Of a stretch of DNA of 64,000 nt, positions 1 through 11,200 are shown in pieces. The notes under the pieces are model-generated. The model was not told the origin of the DNA and did not search any database. It worked only from the letters and a program-made list of their open reading frames with translations. The stretch covers positions 14,455,001 through 14,519,000 of the forward strand of contig NC_090291.1 of NCBI RefSeq assembly GCF_037392515.1, given 5' to 3'. Position 1 is the first letter of the stretch. Each line of letters opens with the position of its first letter. This stretch comes from Haliotis asinina (lineage: Eukaryota > Mollusca > Gastropoda > Lepetellida > Haliotidae). A program made the translations under genes and the position numbers.

Positions 1-419
1 ACGATATCACGTTGACTGTCAGAGGTGAGACAGAAATTATTTTATTATTGTGTCACGCAGGTGTTTACATAATATATAAAATCGCAGAATACGAACACAT
101 TTATTGAAGCAATTACCACCATGAATTGCAATCATTACGCACACTGAGCAGTGACATCTGAAAGTAATAATTAGAAATTAATTATGCTATTTTTCACGTC
201 AACTGACGTGTCAAAGAGTGCACATCGAGTGATATTGCTGGGACATTGACAAAAGCAGCATAAAAACCAGAACACACTCACAAACCATCAGAGCTATGGA
301 GACACCGATTTCTGAACGATGTTCGATATATGTGAATACAACGAACTCGGGACACAGAAAGTCATGCCACAGGCGTTTTGTTGCTATGAAACTTTAACAG
401 TTAAAATTTGGAATGGAGA
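1..419. other. Intergenic, nothing recognised
   Basis: AT-rich sequence with no convincing exon, repeat or RNA gene. Confidence 0.5.
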
Positions 420-590
420 AAGTGAGTGAGTGTAGGTTTAGGTCGTTTAAGCAATATTCAAAGCAATATCATGGCGTGGGACGCCAGAAATGTGCTTCAC
501 ACATTGGACCCGTGTGTGGGATCGAACCAGGGTCCTCAACGCAACGAGCGGACGCTTTAACCATTATGCTACCACAAAGCCTCTGGAATA
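420..590 (-). repeat. tRNA-derived SINE (family A), degenerate
   Basis: Read on the minus strand this has a tRNA-like head with a B-box-like GGTTCGATCCC and the body motif CCCATGTGGG/ACAATGTGTGAAG seen in better copies. The GAGTGAGTGAG run on the left is the complement of the ACTCACTC tail. It is not a functional tRNA gene. Confidence 0.7.
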
Positions 591-594
591 GAGA

Positions 595-2940
595 GAAGAA
601 TGAGATACAGTCAGTGAACCATGCGGATAGCGTGCATAGATAGATGTGATAGATTTCTCATTTTAAACACGTTATATACATTTTTAGGTCTCTATGTAAT
701 GTTGTGTCTAATGCACATATATCTCACTCTATGCGCACATTCTCACCACTTAGGATGACAAATCCCCAAAGGTGCAACTTGTGCATTAGTAAGTGTATAT
801 TTTTTTCATAATCACTACCGATGCACCTTTATGATTTTTTGTTGTTGTTAAAACCCGCAGTTTGCAGTTTTAGAGCTGTCAGACTTCGGGCTTTAACTGT
901 TGAATTTTACACCAGCCAACCTAGTGGTTGATATCACAAACATCGGGTAACGTGCGCATAATACAAACGTATGTTATCAACCAAATTATTGTTGATTTCA
1001 TTTAGTCACCTCTTGCGACAAGAATAGGTCGCAGTCGACCAACCGTCATTCACGGCAGCGCCAGTTAGAAACGTGATCTTAGAGTGAGTGACTTTAGTTA
1101 TATAAATGGGAATTATCTAGTAGTCTACGGACATGTAAGATACAGTTATTTGTTTCCCCGAAATGAAAACTGGGAACGATGGGATTTTTTAACCTCTGTT
1201 TGACAAGTGGAGGGCAACTCGAAATTTGATGCATCTGTGACAAAATGATATCCTATGTAATGCCCCATTATGCGACACGTTCCCGAATTATTTCAGATGA
1301 ACGATTGCCTAAACTTCGCATATGTTATGACTGGTTCCACCGCCGCGGCTGGATACGCTCACCTATTCGCGAACACCTGGTATTATCATTTATTTCATAG
1401 TGATTCATAAACACATATATGGTCGCCTTATGGTCATCGTATCTGTTGGTGTCGATCATTGGATTGTCTGGTCCAAACTAGATTGGTCAACGAACAACAT
1501 TGTACATTTTGTATAACTGCTGAGAAAGCTATATACTCAAAATAAAGTCACAAGTGTACATAAAATCTACTTTTAGCATATATCATGTTGACTTGTTTTT
1601 TCTTGTCGTTCCTCCCTTCTATGTAAGCTTTGGTATAGTACAAGGAGGCCTTCCTTCATAAGTCATAGTCATTCGAGTGTCATACGAAATGGTCATATGT
1701 GTTGCAATGTACCCCGCTGCCAATTCGGAACTTCTTGGCAGTACTTCTTTTTCTCGAATAACAGTGCATCACGCATGCCGCACGGAAATTACCGATGTTT
1801 TGGGAATGCAAATAGATGGTAGGGAGATAACTCTAAATTTGTTTTTCTTGTGTCGTTTGAAGGATCCAGCGATGGCTAGGCTTTGCCTCGCATTCCAATA
1901 AATATATTTTGGCAAGACGTTCAGATCTAGTCCCTGTGAATATTAAAAAGGGGAATTAGACCGCGGCAATTTTACTAAGGCTGAATAAAAAGGTGAAATG
2001 TTTCTCGGGCATCGTCGCATCACTTTTGTCTGTGCGCGTCGCAGTTTTGTTTTTGTTTTGGTTTTGGTTGTTGTTGTTGCCATTGAAAGCAAAAATGACT
2101 TGGCCACGTCCCGATAATCAATTTGAGAATGAGCGTCGGTAAGAACGACTGTGATTGAATCTGTAACTCATTAACTCGTGCTAAAATTCCCAAGCTGTAC
2201 TTCTAACAGAAAAAACCCCCATAAAATGTATTCCTCCCGCGTCACATTTTTTTTTTTCAAAAATTAAAAAAAAGTCCCACCGCCCTCTTCACTTTTGAAA
2301 AATATGGGCCCGAGAGCCATTTATTTTTTCCAGTATTCTAAGACAACATACCTGCGGAAAAACAGCAAGATGCACGATTTGAAACATTCAATTCACACAG
2401 GTTGACTGACGTGTACGATCCGATACCCAGTTAAAACGTAACATCGGAGTGTTCTGTAAGATGAATACGTCGTGCACTGGTTCCTCGGAGACCATCGGAT
2501 GATGCATCCTCGATGTCTGTTCATGGTTTTAAATATGTAACTTAATCAAACATCAAGGGCACATCAACTCATGCCCCCTCCCAATGAACAGCTTATAATG
2601 TAATGTAAGGACAATAGCCCGTTATTTATTCAAGGATATAATAGGCTACGAGATATCATATAGATTTTAAGGACTTTGTACCGCGACGCGAAGCCAGTTT
2701 CTGTGTGCAAACATTGTCATTAATAACGTATGCTAGGTTGAACCACTCACGGAGTAGCTCATGTTATTTATTCACTGCAGCTCTATTGTAAACCTAGAAA
2801 CATATAATGGTACCTGCACGACCCTGATCAAAATCTGACGCCACAATTTACTCCGTGCTGTAGTTCAACAGCTGTCGCTGCCACCAGACCCACATAGCTA
2901 TAAAGGCTAACGAGTACATGTTTTGCCGCCGGCATGGTCT
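595..2940. other. Intergenic, only repeat fragments
   Basis: No supported gene. There is a short SINE-B fragment near 1433-1485 (ATTGGATTGTCTGGTCC) and a scrap of the same family near 1003-1030. The 74-codon frame starting at 1677 has no recognisable domain and no splice context. Confidence 0.5.
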
Positions 2941-3024
2941 TTTAGACATGTTCTGTGTTTGTTTTATGAACATTCAGATGTGTGGACGTATTTTGCAAAG
3001 TACCTGTGTTTGCCATAAACATGC

Positions 3025-3230
3025 GACTATGCTTGTCGTACGAGGCAACTAACGGAATCGGGTGGTCAGGCTCACTGACTTGTTTGACACATGTCATAAG
3101 CTCCCATTTGCGCATATCGATTCTCATGCTGTTAATCACTGGATTGTCTTGTCCAGACTCGAATATTTACAGACCACCGCCATATAGCTGGAATATTGGT
3201 GAGTGTGGCGTAAAACTAAACTCACACACC
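3025..3230 (+). repeat. SINE-B copy
   Basis: Carries the family landmarks in order: GCTTGTCGTA, GGGTGGTCAGGCTCACTGAC, GACACATGTCAT, ATTGTCTTGTCCAGACTC, TTTACAGACC, GCCATATAGCTGGAATATTG and GTAAAACTAAACTCACAC. The 5' head is truncated. Confidence 0.85.
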
Positions 3231-3454
3231 GCTATGTAAAATAGAAAATTATTAAACCGAACACGAATTAAATGAATTATGCAGCTTGTAAAATTACAAC
3301 CGATGCGGGTCAAAAATATTTTGTTATTGTTTTTCTATTTGCAATGAATATTACACGAACTGCTGACTTTACGCAATATCCGTGTAAAATATCATGTTCT
3401 CTCCTTAGAGGATTCATTGCAGTCCCAGGTGCAGGTACGTAGTTGTTGAGGAAG

Positions 3455-4018
3455 CAGGGGTAGCAGACAGTCTTAGTAAACTTATCCTCAGTACTTTTCG
3501 TTACACTCCACCACTACTGAGTCTAACAAAACATTATGGGAGGTCGCGTCAGGTAACCTTTGAGATTGACCAATCAGAACACAGCTTACCAAATCGCAAA
3601 AGTGCACATTCGCACATCCCTCATGAACTTTTTATCTCGAAAAGGTTCGTACCCGAACGATTCCGAATGCTATTTAGCGTACGATCGCTTCCGGGTGATG
3701 CACACGACGTACGTACAACCATGTCAACGGAAAACCAAAAGCGTATATACTGCAGGTCAAATAACTGTGTTATATGCGGATTTTTGTTTTTATGGAGAGA
3801 TCAGTGTCAGTGAGCTGAATATTTTGAAAGTCCCTCCGACCCCTAAATAGTAGCCGTTGTCTGATTGGTTAAATCTACTTAACCGTCTCGTGTTTGATTG
3901 GACGGTGATTGGTCGCTCAAAGGTTACCTGACACGACCTTCTAATAGGTTTTGTTAGACTCGGTGGTGCAGTGTAACAAAATACACTGAAACTAAGTTTA
4001 CTTAGACTGTGCTGTAGT
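3455..4018. mobile_element. Non-autonomous element with long terminal inverted repeats
   Basis: The left arm (about 3455-3575) and the right arm (about 3900-4018) are inverted copies. Both contain GAGTCTAACAAAAC, GTCAGGTAACCTTTGAG and GACCAATCA on the matching strand. Similarity continues outward through AGTCT(T/A)AGTAAACTTA. The roughly 325-bp centre has no transposase. This is a MITE-like or other foldback DNA element of about 560 bp. The exact ends and target-site duplication are not certain. Confidence 0.75.
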
Positions 4019-4042
4019 TGTTTATATTATACTACTGAGAGA

Positions 4043-4141
4043 TTGCTAAGGACAATGGTTTGACGGTATCCAAACAATGTGTGAAAGATGAAACACCAGG
4101 GGTGAGGTGCTTGTTAAGGACCTCAACTTCAGGATGAATGG
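4043..4141 (+). repeat. Dispersed repeat, copy 1 of an inverted pair
   Basis: Matches 7208-7315 in inverted orientation: GCTAAGGAC, TTTGACGGTATCCAAACAAT, GAAACACCAGGG, then CTTCAGGATGAAT. The family is not recognised. Confidence 0.75.
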
Positions 4142-4212
4142 AAATATGTTGTTTCTTTTGTTATTTAAATTCATACGCAGAAGAATATTCAAAATATATA
4201 ACGTTGCGTAAT

Positions 4213-4325
4213 CGAATATCAGTCAAGTGATCAACATCATGAGCATCGATCAACGCAATCGGGATACGATCACGCGTGTCAACGTGCCTGACCAACCGAT
4301 CCTTTTAGTCGCTTCTTACAAAATA
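4213..4325 (-). repeat. SINE-B fragment
   Basis: Contains CATGAGCATCGAT, GGGATACGAT, CCTGACCAACCGATCC and TTAGTCGCTTCTTAC, which is the central part of the family in minus orientation. Confidence 0.7.
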
Positions 4326-4329
4326 TATG

Positions 4330-5340
4330 GATTGCTGAATACTAATTCTTATCTAATTCTTCACAGGTAGTAGTAGTAGCAGCAGTAGTTGAAATGTAGA
4401 AAATGAACTCTCATAAAAGTAGCAATCATGTTTATGTCTTCTATTTAAAAACGAAAACGACCCAGTTGCGTTTCTTCTGCTGGTAGGTATAGATGTCTGA
4501 TTGAGCAAGGTTAGTGACCGAAATGAGGGGTCAAGGGTCAAAAGGATCATTGCTTCTTCACTGTCAAGGAAATGTAGTCCAGTACTTTACAATGATACCA
4601 TTTGGGTATATTATTAAGGGAGAAGGAATGACATGGACGTTGAGATGTACTTACACCTGTTGAGCGTGATCCATCATGGTAATCCGTGTAACATCATGAT
4701 AGATGATGGCGAGGTGAAGGTCGCAAAGAGTTCACCGCGAACAGCACCTTTTGCATCAAACTTGCAATGAGACCACGTATACAGATTTGAAAAAAATCAG
4801 ATTGTGTCTTTTCAAAGAAACGTTTAGGTACAATGTATATACTTTTTGTGTTAGTACCGTTAATATCTAAGTCAATCTGAACTTTTCTACAGTATTCAGA
4901 CGCTGATAGTGTTCACTTAAATATAATACCATTCGTAAGTGCGGTATATTACAATAGGCTATCAGCGTTGAAAACGTTGTTCCTGCGGAGACGTCAGTAG
5001 TAATATTTATGAAAGGTAGCACGGAAAGGCAGATCCTGGTTTGAGATCATGGTGTTGAAGAAAGTGATCGTGCCTGACATACCTTAACACAGACATACGA
5101 CAGTCGCAGCTCAAAGATGATCGTAACTCACTTGTCTTAACATATACATACGGCAGTCGTAGCGCTAAGGTTCAGTCATTGTTTTGTTTCAAAATCGCGC
5201 TACGTGTTCGATGTTATTTAGATTTTTTATACCTCTGGGTTAACAACTGTATACACAGTTTGTTTAATATCGAAATCATTCTCTTCGTAATAACCAGGAA
5301 TATGCAGATCTGCAGTGTGTCATGACTGACTAGACTCCCC
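4330..5340. other. Intergenic, nothing recognised
   Basis: No supported gene or repeat beyond short AGC/AGT runs near 4370. Confidence 0.5.
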
Positions 5341-5341
5341 T

Positions 5342-6580
5342 AGTAGGTCTTAGTTGTGACATGGCATTGTGGGTAGGTCTGAGTGGTGCCCTTGCGGTGT
5401 GGGCAGGTCTGAGTGGTGACATGACAGTGTGGGTAGGTCTGAGTGGTGACATGGCAGTGTGGGTAGCTCTGAGTGGTGACATGGCAGTGTGGGTAGGTCT
5501 GAATGGTGTCATGGCAGTGTGGGCAGGTCTGAGTGGTGACATGACTGTGTGGGTAGGTCTGAATTGTGTCATGGCAGTGTGGATAGGTCTGAGTGGTGAC
5601 ATGGCAGTGTGGGTAGGTCTGAGTTGTGACATGGCAGTGTGGGTATGTCTGAGTGATGACATTGCAGTGTGGGTAGGTCTGAATGGTGACGCGGCAGTGT
5701 GGGAAGGTCAGAGTGGTGCCAATCCGGTGTAGGTAGGTCTGAGTGGTGACTTGGCAGTGTGGGAAGGTCTGCGTGGTGACAGGCAGTGTAGGTAGGTGGG
5801 AGTGGTGACATGGCAGTGTGGGTAGGTCTGAATTGTGTCATGGCAGTGTAGGTAGGTCTGAGTTGTGACATGGCAGCGTGGGTAGGTCTGACTGGTGATA
5901 TGCAGTGTGGGAAGTTCTGAGTGGTGACCTGGCAGTGTGGGTAGGTGTGAGGGGTGACATGGCAGTGTAGGTAGGTCTGAGTGGTGACATGGCAGTATAG
6001 GTAGGTGGGAGTGGTGACATTGCAGTGTGGGTAGGTCAGAGTGGTGACATGGCTGTGTGGGTAGGTTTACATGGTGACTTAGCAGTGTGGGTAAGTTTGA
6101 GTGGTGACTTAGCAGTGCTGGTAGGTCAGAGTGGTGACCTCGTGTTTAGTGTCTGTCTGTGTACTCTTGACAGTGTATGTAAAACTAAGTGGTGACTTAG
6201 TAATTTGTGTAGGTTCTTTTAGCTACGTAATTCTGATCGGTGACTTGTCAGGGCTGGTAGGTTTGAGTGGTGACTTGTCAGGGCTGGTAGGTTTGAGTGG
6301 TGACATGTCAGGGCTGGTACGTTTGAGTGGTGACTTGGCAGTTCACGGATATCTGAGTGGTGACTTGGCTGCGTAGGGAAGAACTGAGTGGTGACTTGGC
6401 TGCGTAGGGAAGAACTGAGTGGTGACTTGGCTGCGTAGGGAAGAACTGAGTGGTGACTTGGCTGCGTAGGGAAGAACTGAGTGGTGACTTGCAGCCGTTC
6501 AAGGGAAAGCGTTTTTGTGACTTGTGGTAACTGGCAGGTCTGAGTGGTGATTATATTTTAGTAGTGCGGAGAAATGTGAG
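5342..6580. repeat. Minisatellite, 30/31-bp units
   Basis: About 40 head-to-tail units. The main unit is 30 bp and centres on GAGTGGTGACATGGCAGTGT followed by GGGTAGGTCT. Toward the right the variant changes (CAGGGCTGGTAGGTTTGAGT at 6245-6320), and a nearly identical 31-bp block with GGCTGCGTAGGGAAGAACTG lies at about 6361-6490. GAGTGGTGAC is common to all variants. Because 30 is divisible by three, both strands stay open over long stretches (for example 5361-5732 +, 5330-5662 -). I read that as a by-product of the period, not as genes. Confidence 0.95.
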
Positions 6581-6589
6581 TGGTGATTT

Positions 6590-6990
6590 ATTCTTGAACG
6601 GTATCTTGACAACCGAGTGTTTTATCTATGTGGTGACTTCGCATTATGGGGAAACACGTCACACAAAGCAAACAAAGAGCATGCATATGTCATCAATAAC
6701 ACCAGGTTCTGTCAAAGACAACAAAAGAAAAGAAAGGGGGAAAAAACAAACAAAAGAAACCCCCGAGAATAATTGGCGGTGAAAGTAGTGTGTGATGTAC
6801 AGAATGCGATCACAACTTTGCACCTTTGTTTCATGCTGTCAAGAACTGTCTGGATAGATGAGAAGATTGTTCGACTTTCTAGGGATTTGCCGAGAAAAAG
6901 GACGACGAGCACTCCATTTCACATTTCTCACAAACATCCAGACACACGTTTTCACGGATCGACATTCTTCTCTTGACTTCATACCTATGT
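6590..6990. other. Intergenic, nothing recognised
   Basis: A-rich stretch near 6720-6760. No gene supported. Confidence 0.45.
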
Positions 6991-6994
6991 CTGC

Positions 6995-7200
6995 GACCTG
7001 TGAAGATCCAGGTTAGAATTGGTCTTCAGTACCCATGCTTGTCGTGAGACGCGACTACCAGGATCAGTTGGTCAGGTTTGCAGTCTTCTTTGACACTTGC
7101 CATCGTATCCCAGACGCTCATGTTGTTGATCACTGAATTATGTGGTTGGGATTCAATTATTTACAGACCGTCGACATGCAGTTAGAATAATGATGAAGGC
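6995..7200 (+). repeat. SINE-B copy, diverged
   Basis: Starts with the family head GACCTGTGAAGATCCAGGTT and continues AGAATTGGTCTTCAG, CCCATGCTTGTCGTGAG and TTTACAGACCG. Confidence 0.8.
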
Positions 7201-7207
7201 GCCATTA

Positions 7208-7315
7208 TGTCTATTCATCCTGAAGTCGAGGCCCTCAGGAGGTACTTCAACCCTGGTGTTTCAGCCTGTACACATTGTTTGGATATCGTCAAACAATTAT
7301 CCTTAGCATAAACAA
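7208..7315 (-). repeat. Dispersed repeat, copy 2 of an inverted pair
   Basis: Reverse complement of the 4043-4141 repeat: ATTCATCCTGAAG, CCCTGGTGTTTC, ACATTGTTTGGATA, TCGTCAAACAAT. It directly abuts the preceding SINE. Confidence 0.75.
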
Positions 7316-7319
7316 CTAC

Positions 7320-8180
7320 AAAAGAAATGCATGGACATATACATCAATGAAATGTATCTCCTTATGTAATTTAACTTTTAATTGAGGTGACATTAGGTAT
7401 AACGTCGTACTTACGATCATTCGTTCATTTGACAACGTTTCGACGTTTCGACATTTCTCAGAAAACGACTTCATGCTTTAATAATGTATAATCATGTGCC
7501 CGTCATGTGTAGCCTTCCGTACATTATTCTTGCACATTTGATCCACGTCATTGTGAAACAAGTCTGTTTATTGAAAGATATTTGATGAAATTCATTTTCC
7601 GGAGCAGCAAAAACAGGAAACGCTTTCATTAAGTATTAATTATAGTAATGTGTTAGAATATTGATGATTGTTTTACAATTCGTTCTTTGTATAACCGTTT
7701 GGTAACATATGCTATCAAACAGTTCATTCACGATTAAACTTGAAAAATACGCTTCTCATAATTATAAACTATAAATGCCCGTCGTTGCTGACATTACTTT
7801 GACACCTCTTTGTTTGGGCTAGCGTCAGTTATTCGTAGTATGTTCGGTCCGTTTTCTCTCTTTTTTTTCGTTATTTCTTTTTGTTATTTGGTTAGGACAA
7901 TTAATTCGTCTCATGTGGTTTCATTCAAGTTGTGATACTGCTACAATGATTTTGTTCAGCCGATCGAAATCCTTAATCAGACACCGAACATTAAACAATA
8001 ATTGATGAAAATTAATTGTGTGGATGAGCTGAGTAAATGTAGGTGTCACGTGACTTTCGCTGCTGCTTTCTGCTCGGTGGCGGTGGCGAGAGATCTTCTC
8101 GCTCAGAAACCTACGTGCTGCCTATCTGTTCGTGTTGACTTGAAAAGTCTTTATTTTCACTGACAGGAAGTCATTTCATA
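7320..8180 (+). promoter_or_regulatory. Probable upstream/5' leader region of the SLC6 gene
   Basis: Unique AT-rich sequence ending at the first coding exon. A perfect E-box CACGTG lies at 8047-8052, followed by a GC-richer block (about 8055-8105), unlike the surrounding sequence. No start site or TATA box can be fixed by eye. CACTGACAG just before 8168 could be an acceptor for an upstream non-coding exon. Confidence 0.35.
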
Positions 8181-8249
8181 ATGCAGATGGGAAACGATAT
8201 ATTTCATCAAGGTCACGCGAACCAATTAGACGTCAACACGGACTCGATG
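8181..8249 (+). CDS. SLC6 gene, proposed first coding exon
   Basis: An ATG frame of 23 codons ends at a strong donor (GATG|GTAAGT) in phase 0. The next exon at 13227 begins straight after CTCCTCAG, also in phase 0, so the two join in frame. The peptide is polar ([11 protein letters not shown]...), as expected of a cytoplasmic N-terminus. The alternative is a start at the ATG at 13227, which would give 647 residues. With both exons the total is an exact multiple of three, but the 13227 start gives that too, so only the splice signals support this exon. Confidence 0.6.
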
Positions 8250-11200
8250 GTAAGTTAACGTGTGTTAATCCTAATCTCCAATTGCAAAATATACTATCTA
8301 AACGTCATTTCATCTTGAAACATCAGGTTGAGGGAAATGCGTTTGGCGTTTGTAGTTCTTTGATGACGACCGCCTTCGTGGTGTTGTGGTTAGAGCGTTC
8401 GCCGGGAGAGCTTAACATCCGAGGTTCCATCCCCGGCCTCGTCATACGACAAGACGTTAAAAGTATTGTACTTGTTGGTCCCTGTCTGGCACTCGGCATT
8501 AATGTTTAAAGACTAGTCGTTTCGGAGTCAGCGGGGTATACATGTTTAACTGCGGCCTGGTATCTCAGTGAACTAGCACTATGAAACCAGCTAATATTTA
8601 AACCTGACCTAGTGAAAACAGCCACACATACTCGTTCAGGTCATTCAATACTATTTACTACGGACTGAAAACGTTGAACATCAAAAAGACAAATTTGCAT
8701 CAACATAAAGTATCTGTATTAAGTGCATGATCAAATTAAAGCGAGAAGTTGTACAGTTATTTTACGCGTCATTCGGATAAATAAATCGTTTGATGAAACA
8801 GGTTCTTGTGAACATTTTACGGGTTTCTTTGTGCCACGATCTGCCCCAGGGAGTCCATGTCGACGCAATGCATGTGTAACCAGCGTGCGAAATATTTTCC
8901 AAATGTGGCAACCCAGTGGGTCTAGTTATGTCTGAACGTTACAAGGCCACAAAATAATTCACTAACCCGAAATTGAATTTAAAAACGAAGCAAAATAGAT
9001 GAAAACAAGAGTTTCATCATTAAACTTCTCATGTGAATCACATTTGTGTCAGGTCCTAATCGGGCATAAATTGAAAGAGTGTTATAACTTAACAAGTCAG
9101 AGATAGTGGGATATTTTAAACGGAATACCCATGAAATTCGTTGAGCCAATCAGGTGACTGGAAATCTACTGGCCCGACTGGACTTTTACTAGATCCGGCC
9201 TAGCAGGCCAGTGGTTATTTCGCACACTGTGTGTAACTGCTTGGGGCTCACAACTGGGATGTATGAATTTGTGCGTTTGGGTGGTTTTTCTGTTAGAACA
9301 CGTCGCGTCGCATGAGTTTTGTACGTAATGTAAAATAATGATGCGGGTGATTAGATGTTGAAGGGCTATGCGGGTATGATATTGAGGGAAATGAGTCACT
9401 GAGTGAATGAGATTAGTTTTACGCCGCACTCAGCAATATTTCAGCTATATGGACATCGGTCTGTAAATAATCGAGTCTAGATCAGACAATCCAGTGATTA
9501 ACAGCATGACCATCGATCTGCGCAGTTGGGAACAGATGACGTGTCAGTCAAGTCAGCGAGCGTGACCACCCGATCCCGTTAGTCGCCTCTTACGACAAGC
9601 ATAGTCGCCTTTTTTGGTAAGCAAGGGTTGCTTTTGACCTATTCTACCCCGGGATCTTCACGGGTCTGGGGCAAATGGGGCATGTGATATTAAAGAAAAA
9701 CAAATGATCTACCAAATATGTAGCGATGATTCAGCAAGTACTACGGGGTGATGGTGAAGGGAATGTGTTGTGGTGATATTGAGGGTGATGTCTTTGAGGG
9801 TGCTGTTGGTAATCTTGGAGTAAGATCGATGTTATGAGATTGTTTGTTGCTTAACACATCACACAGCAATATTCCAGCCGTGTTGCGGGTGGTCAGGCTC
9901 CCTGGTTTGATTGGCACATGTCATCGTATCTCAAATGGGCAGATCGATGCTCGTTCTGCTGATCACTGCATTGTCAGGTCCAGACTCCAATAATTACAGA
10001 CCGTACCATATAACAGACACACTTAAAGTGCGGAGTTATACAACAAACAAACAAACAAACAAACAAACAAAATAATACCCTCTTTGGCGTGAGCAACTTT
10101 AAAATTTCTTGTAACTAAGGGTTGTAAAGAGTAACTCCTTTCACTGATCCCTAATAGTATACTTTAGTTTGTCTTAGTGGCAGTCCCAAACCCATTTCGC
10201 AGGCGAACAAGACGGGTTTGATCTTCTTGCCCACTCACTCTCAATGTCAAGTTTGTGGTAGGTTCATGGTGATGCAACTTACCAAACGCGGAGAAGTGGA
10301 TGTAGTAACGATAAACACAAAAATGCATAGTAACAATGTTTTATGCAAATCCGGTTTCAACTATTCCGAATGCATTCGACAGCTAATTTCACACAGGCGG
10401 GGCATAACTCAGGCATGTGTGTGCTCTGGAATAATCTTACCGTGGTCAGGACAAAAGGAGATATTATTACTCACCCGTTGAAGACATCACTGTTTAATAA
10501 TCTTTATAGATAAAATGGATAAAATTATCATTAAAACGCCCTCACGTTATCAGAAATGAGCGAGCCACTGTAACTTGATAATGCCCACAAAATGCTTGCC
10601 GACGGGCCATTATCAAGCCCGTTGTTAGGTGCCGTCATAAGTAGCTCAGCTGTTGAAGTTCAATCACCTACGGCTCGCTTAAACTTGGGTTAATTATTGA
10701 CGATATATCTGGCTCACATTCGTCACATGTACCTGTGCCATTACATTTCTTGCTAGTGCCCACCATAACATTTGTACCATATATTACAGCATAAAGCAAT
10801 GAAAATATAGACTGGAAATCTCACGTTGTTGAGCCCTGAAAACAATGGCGGCTGGTAGTATGGGCAGAGGTCAAGGTTGAATGCCGTCACCCTCAATAGT
10901 GACGTCATCGGTGTTGTTCTATGACGTGTTTATGGTTGTTAGTAGTAAATGGTTTTAAATCGATGCTGTTGTTTTTATGCGTATTTTATTAAAAATTCCA
11001 TTCATTTTAGCTATAATAACGGTAACGCTATTTTTCAGGGCATTATCATTTGCAGAAGTCCTCGGTCGTTTCAACTGCCCTCCTTCGTCAGGCTGTAAAT
11101 GAAAGACCTCGGGCTTCTGTAAATGATAATGCCCTGAAAAATAGCGTTACCCTGATAACAATGTTATAACACATTGTTTAATAACATCGCGTGTTGCCCT

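Noticed and set aside
5330-6376. Long open frames on both strands through the minisatellite (repeated W-V-G-L-S-G-D or T-H-T-A-M-S units)
   Set aside because: They follow from a 30-bp period divisible by three and exist on both strands. There is no start context, domain or splice signal.
5342-6580. CRISPR-like array appearance of regular 30-bp repeats
   Set aside because: No distinct spacers, units directly abut, and the genome is eukaryotic.
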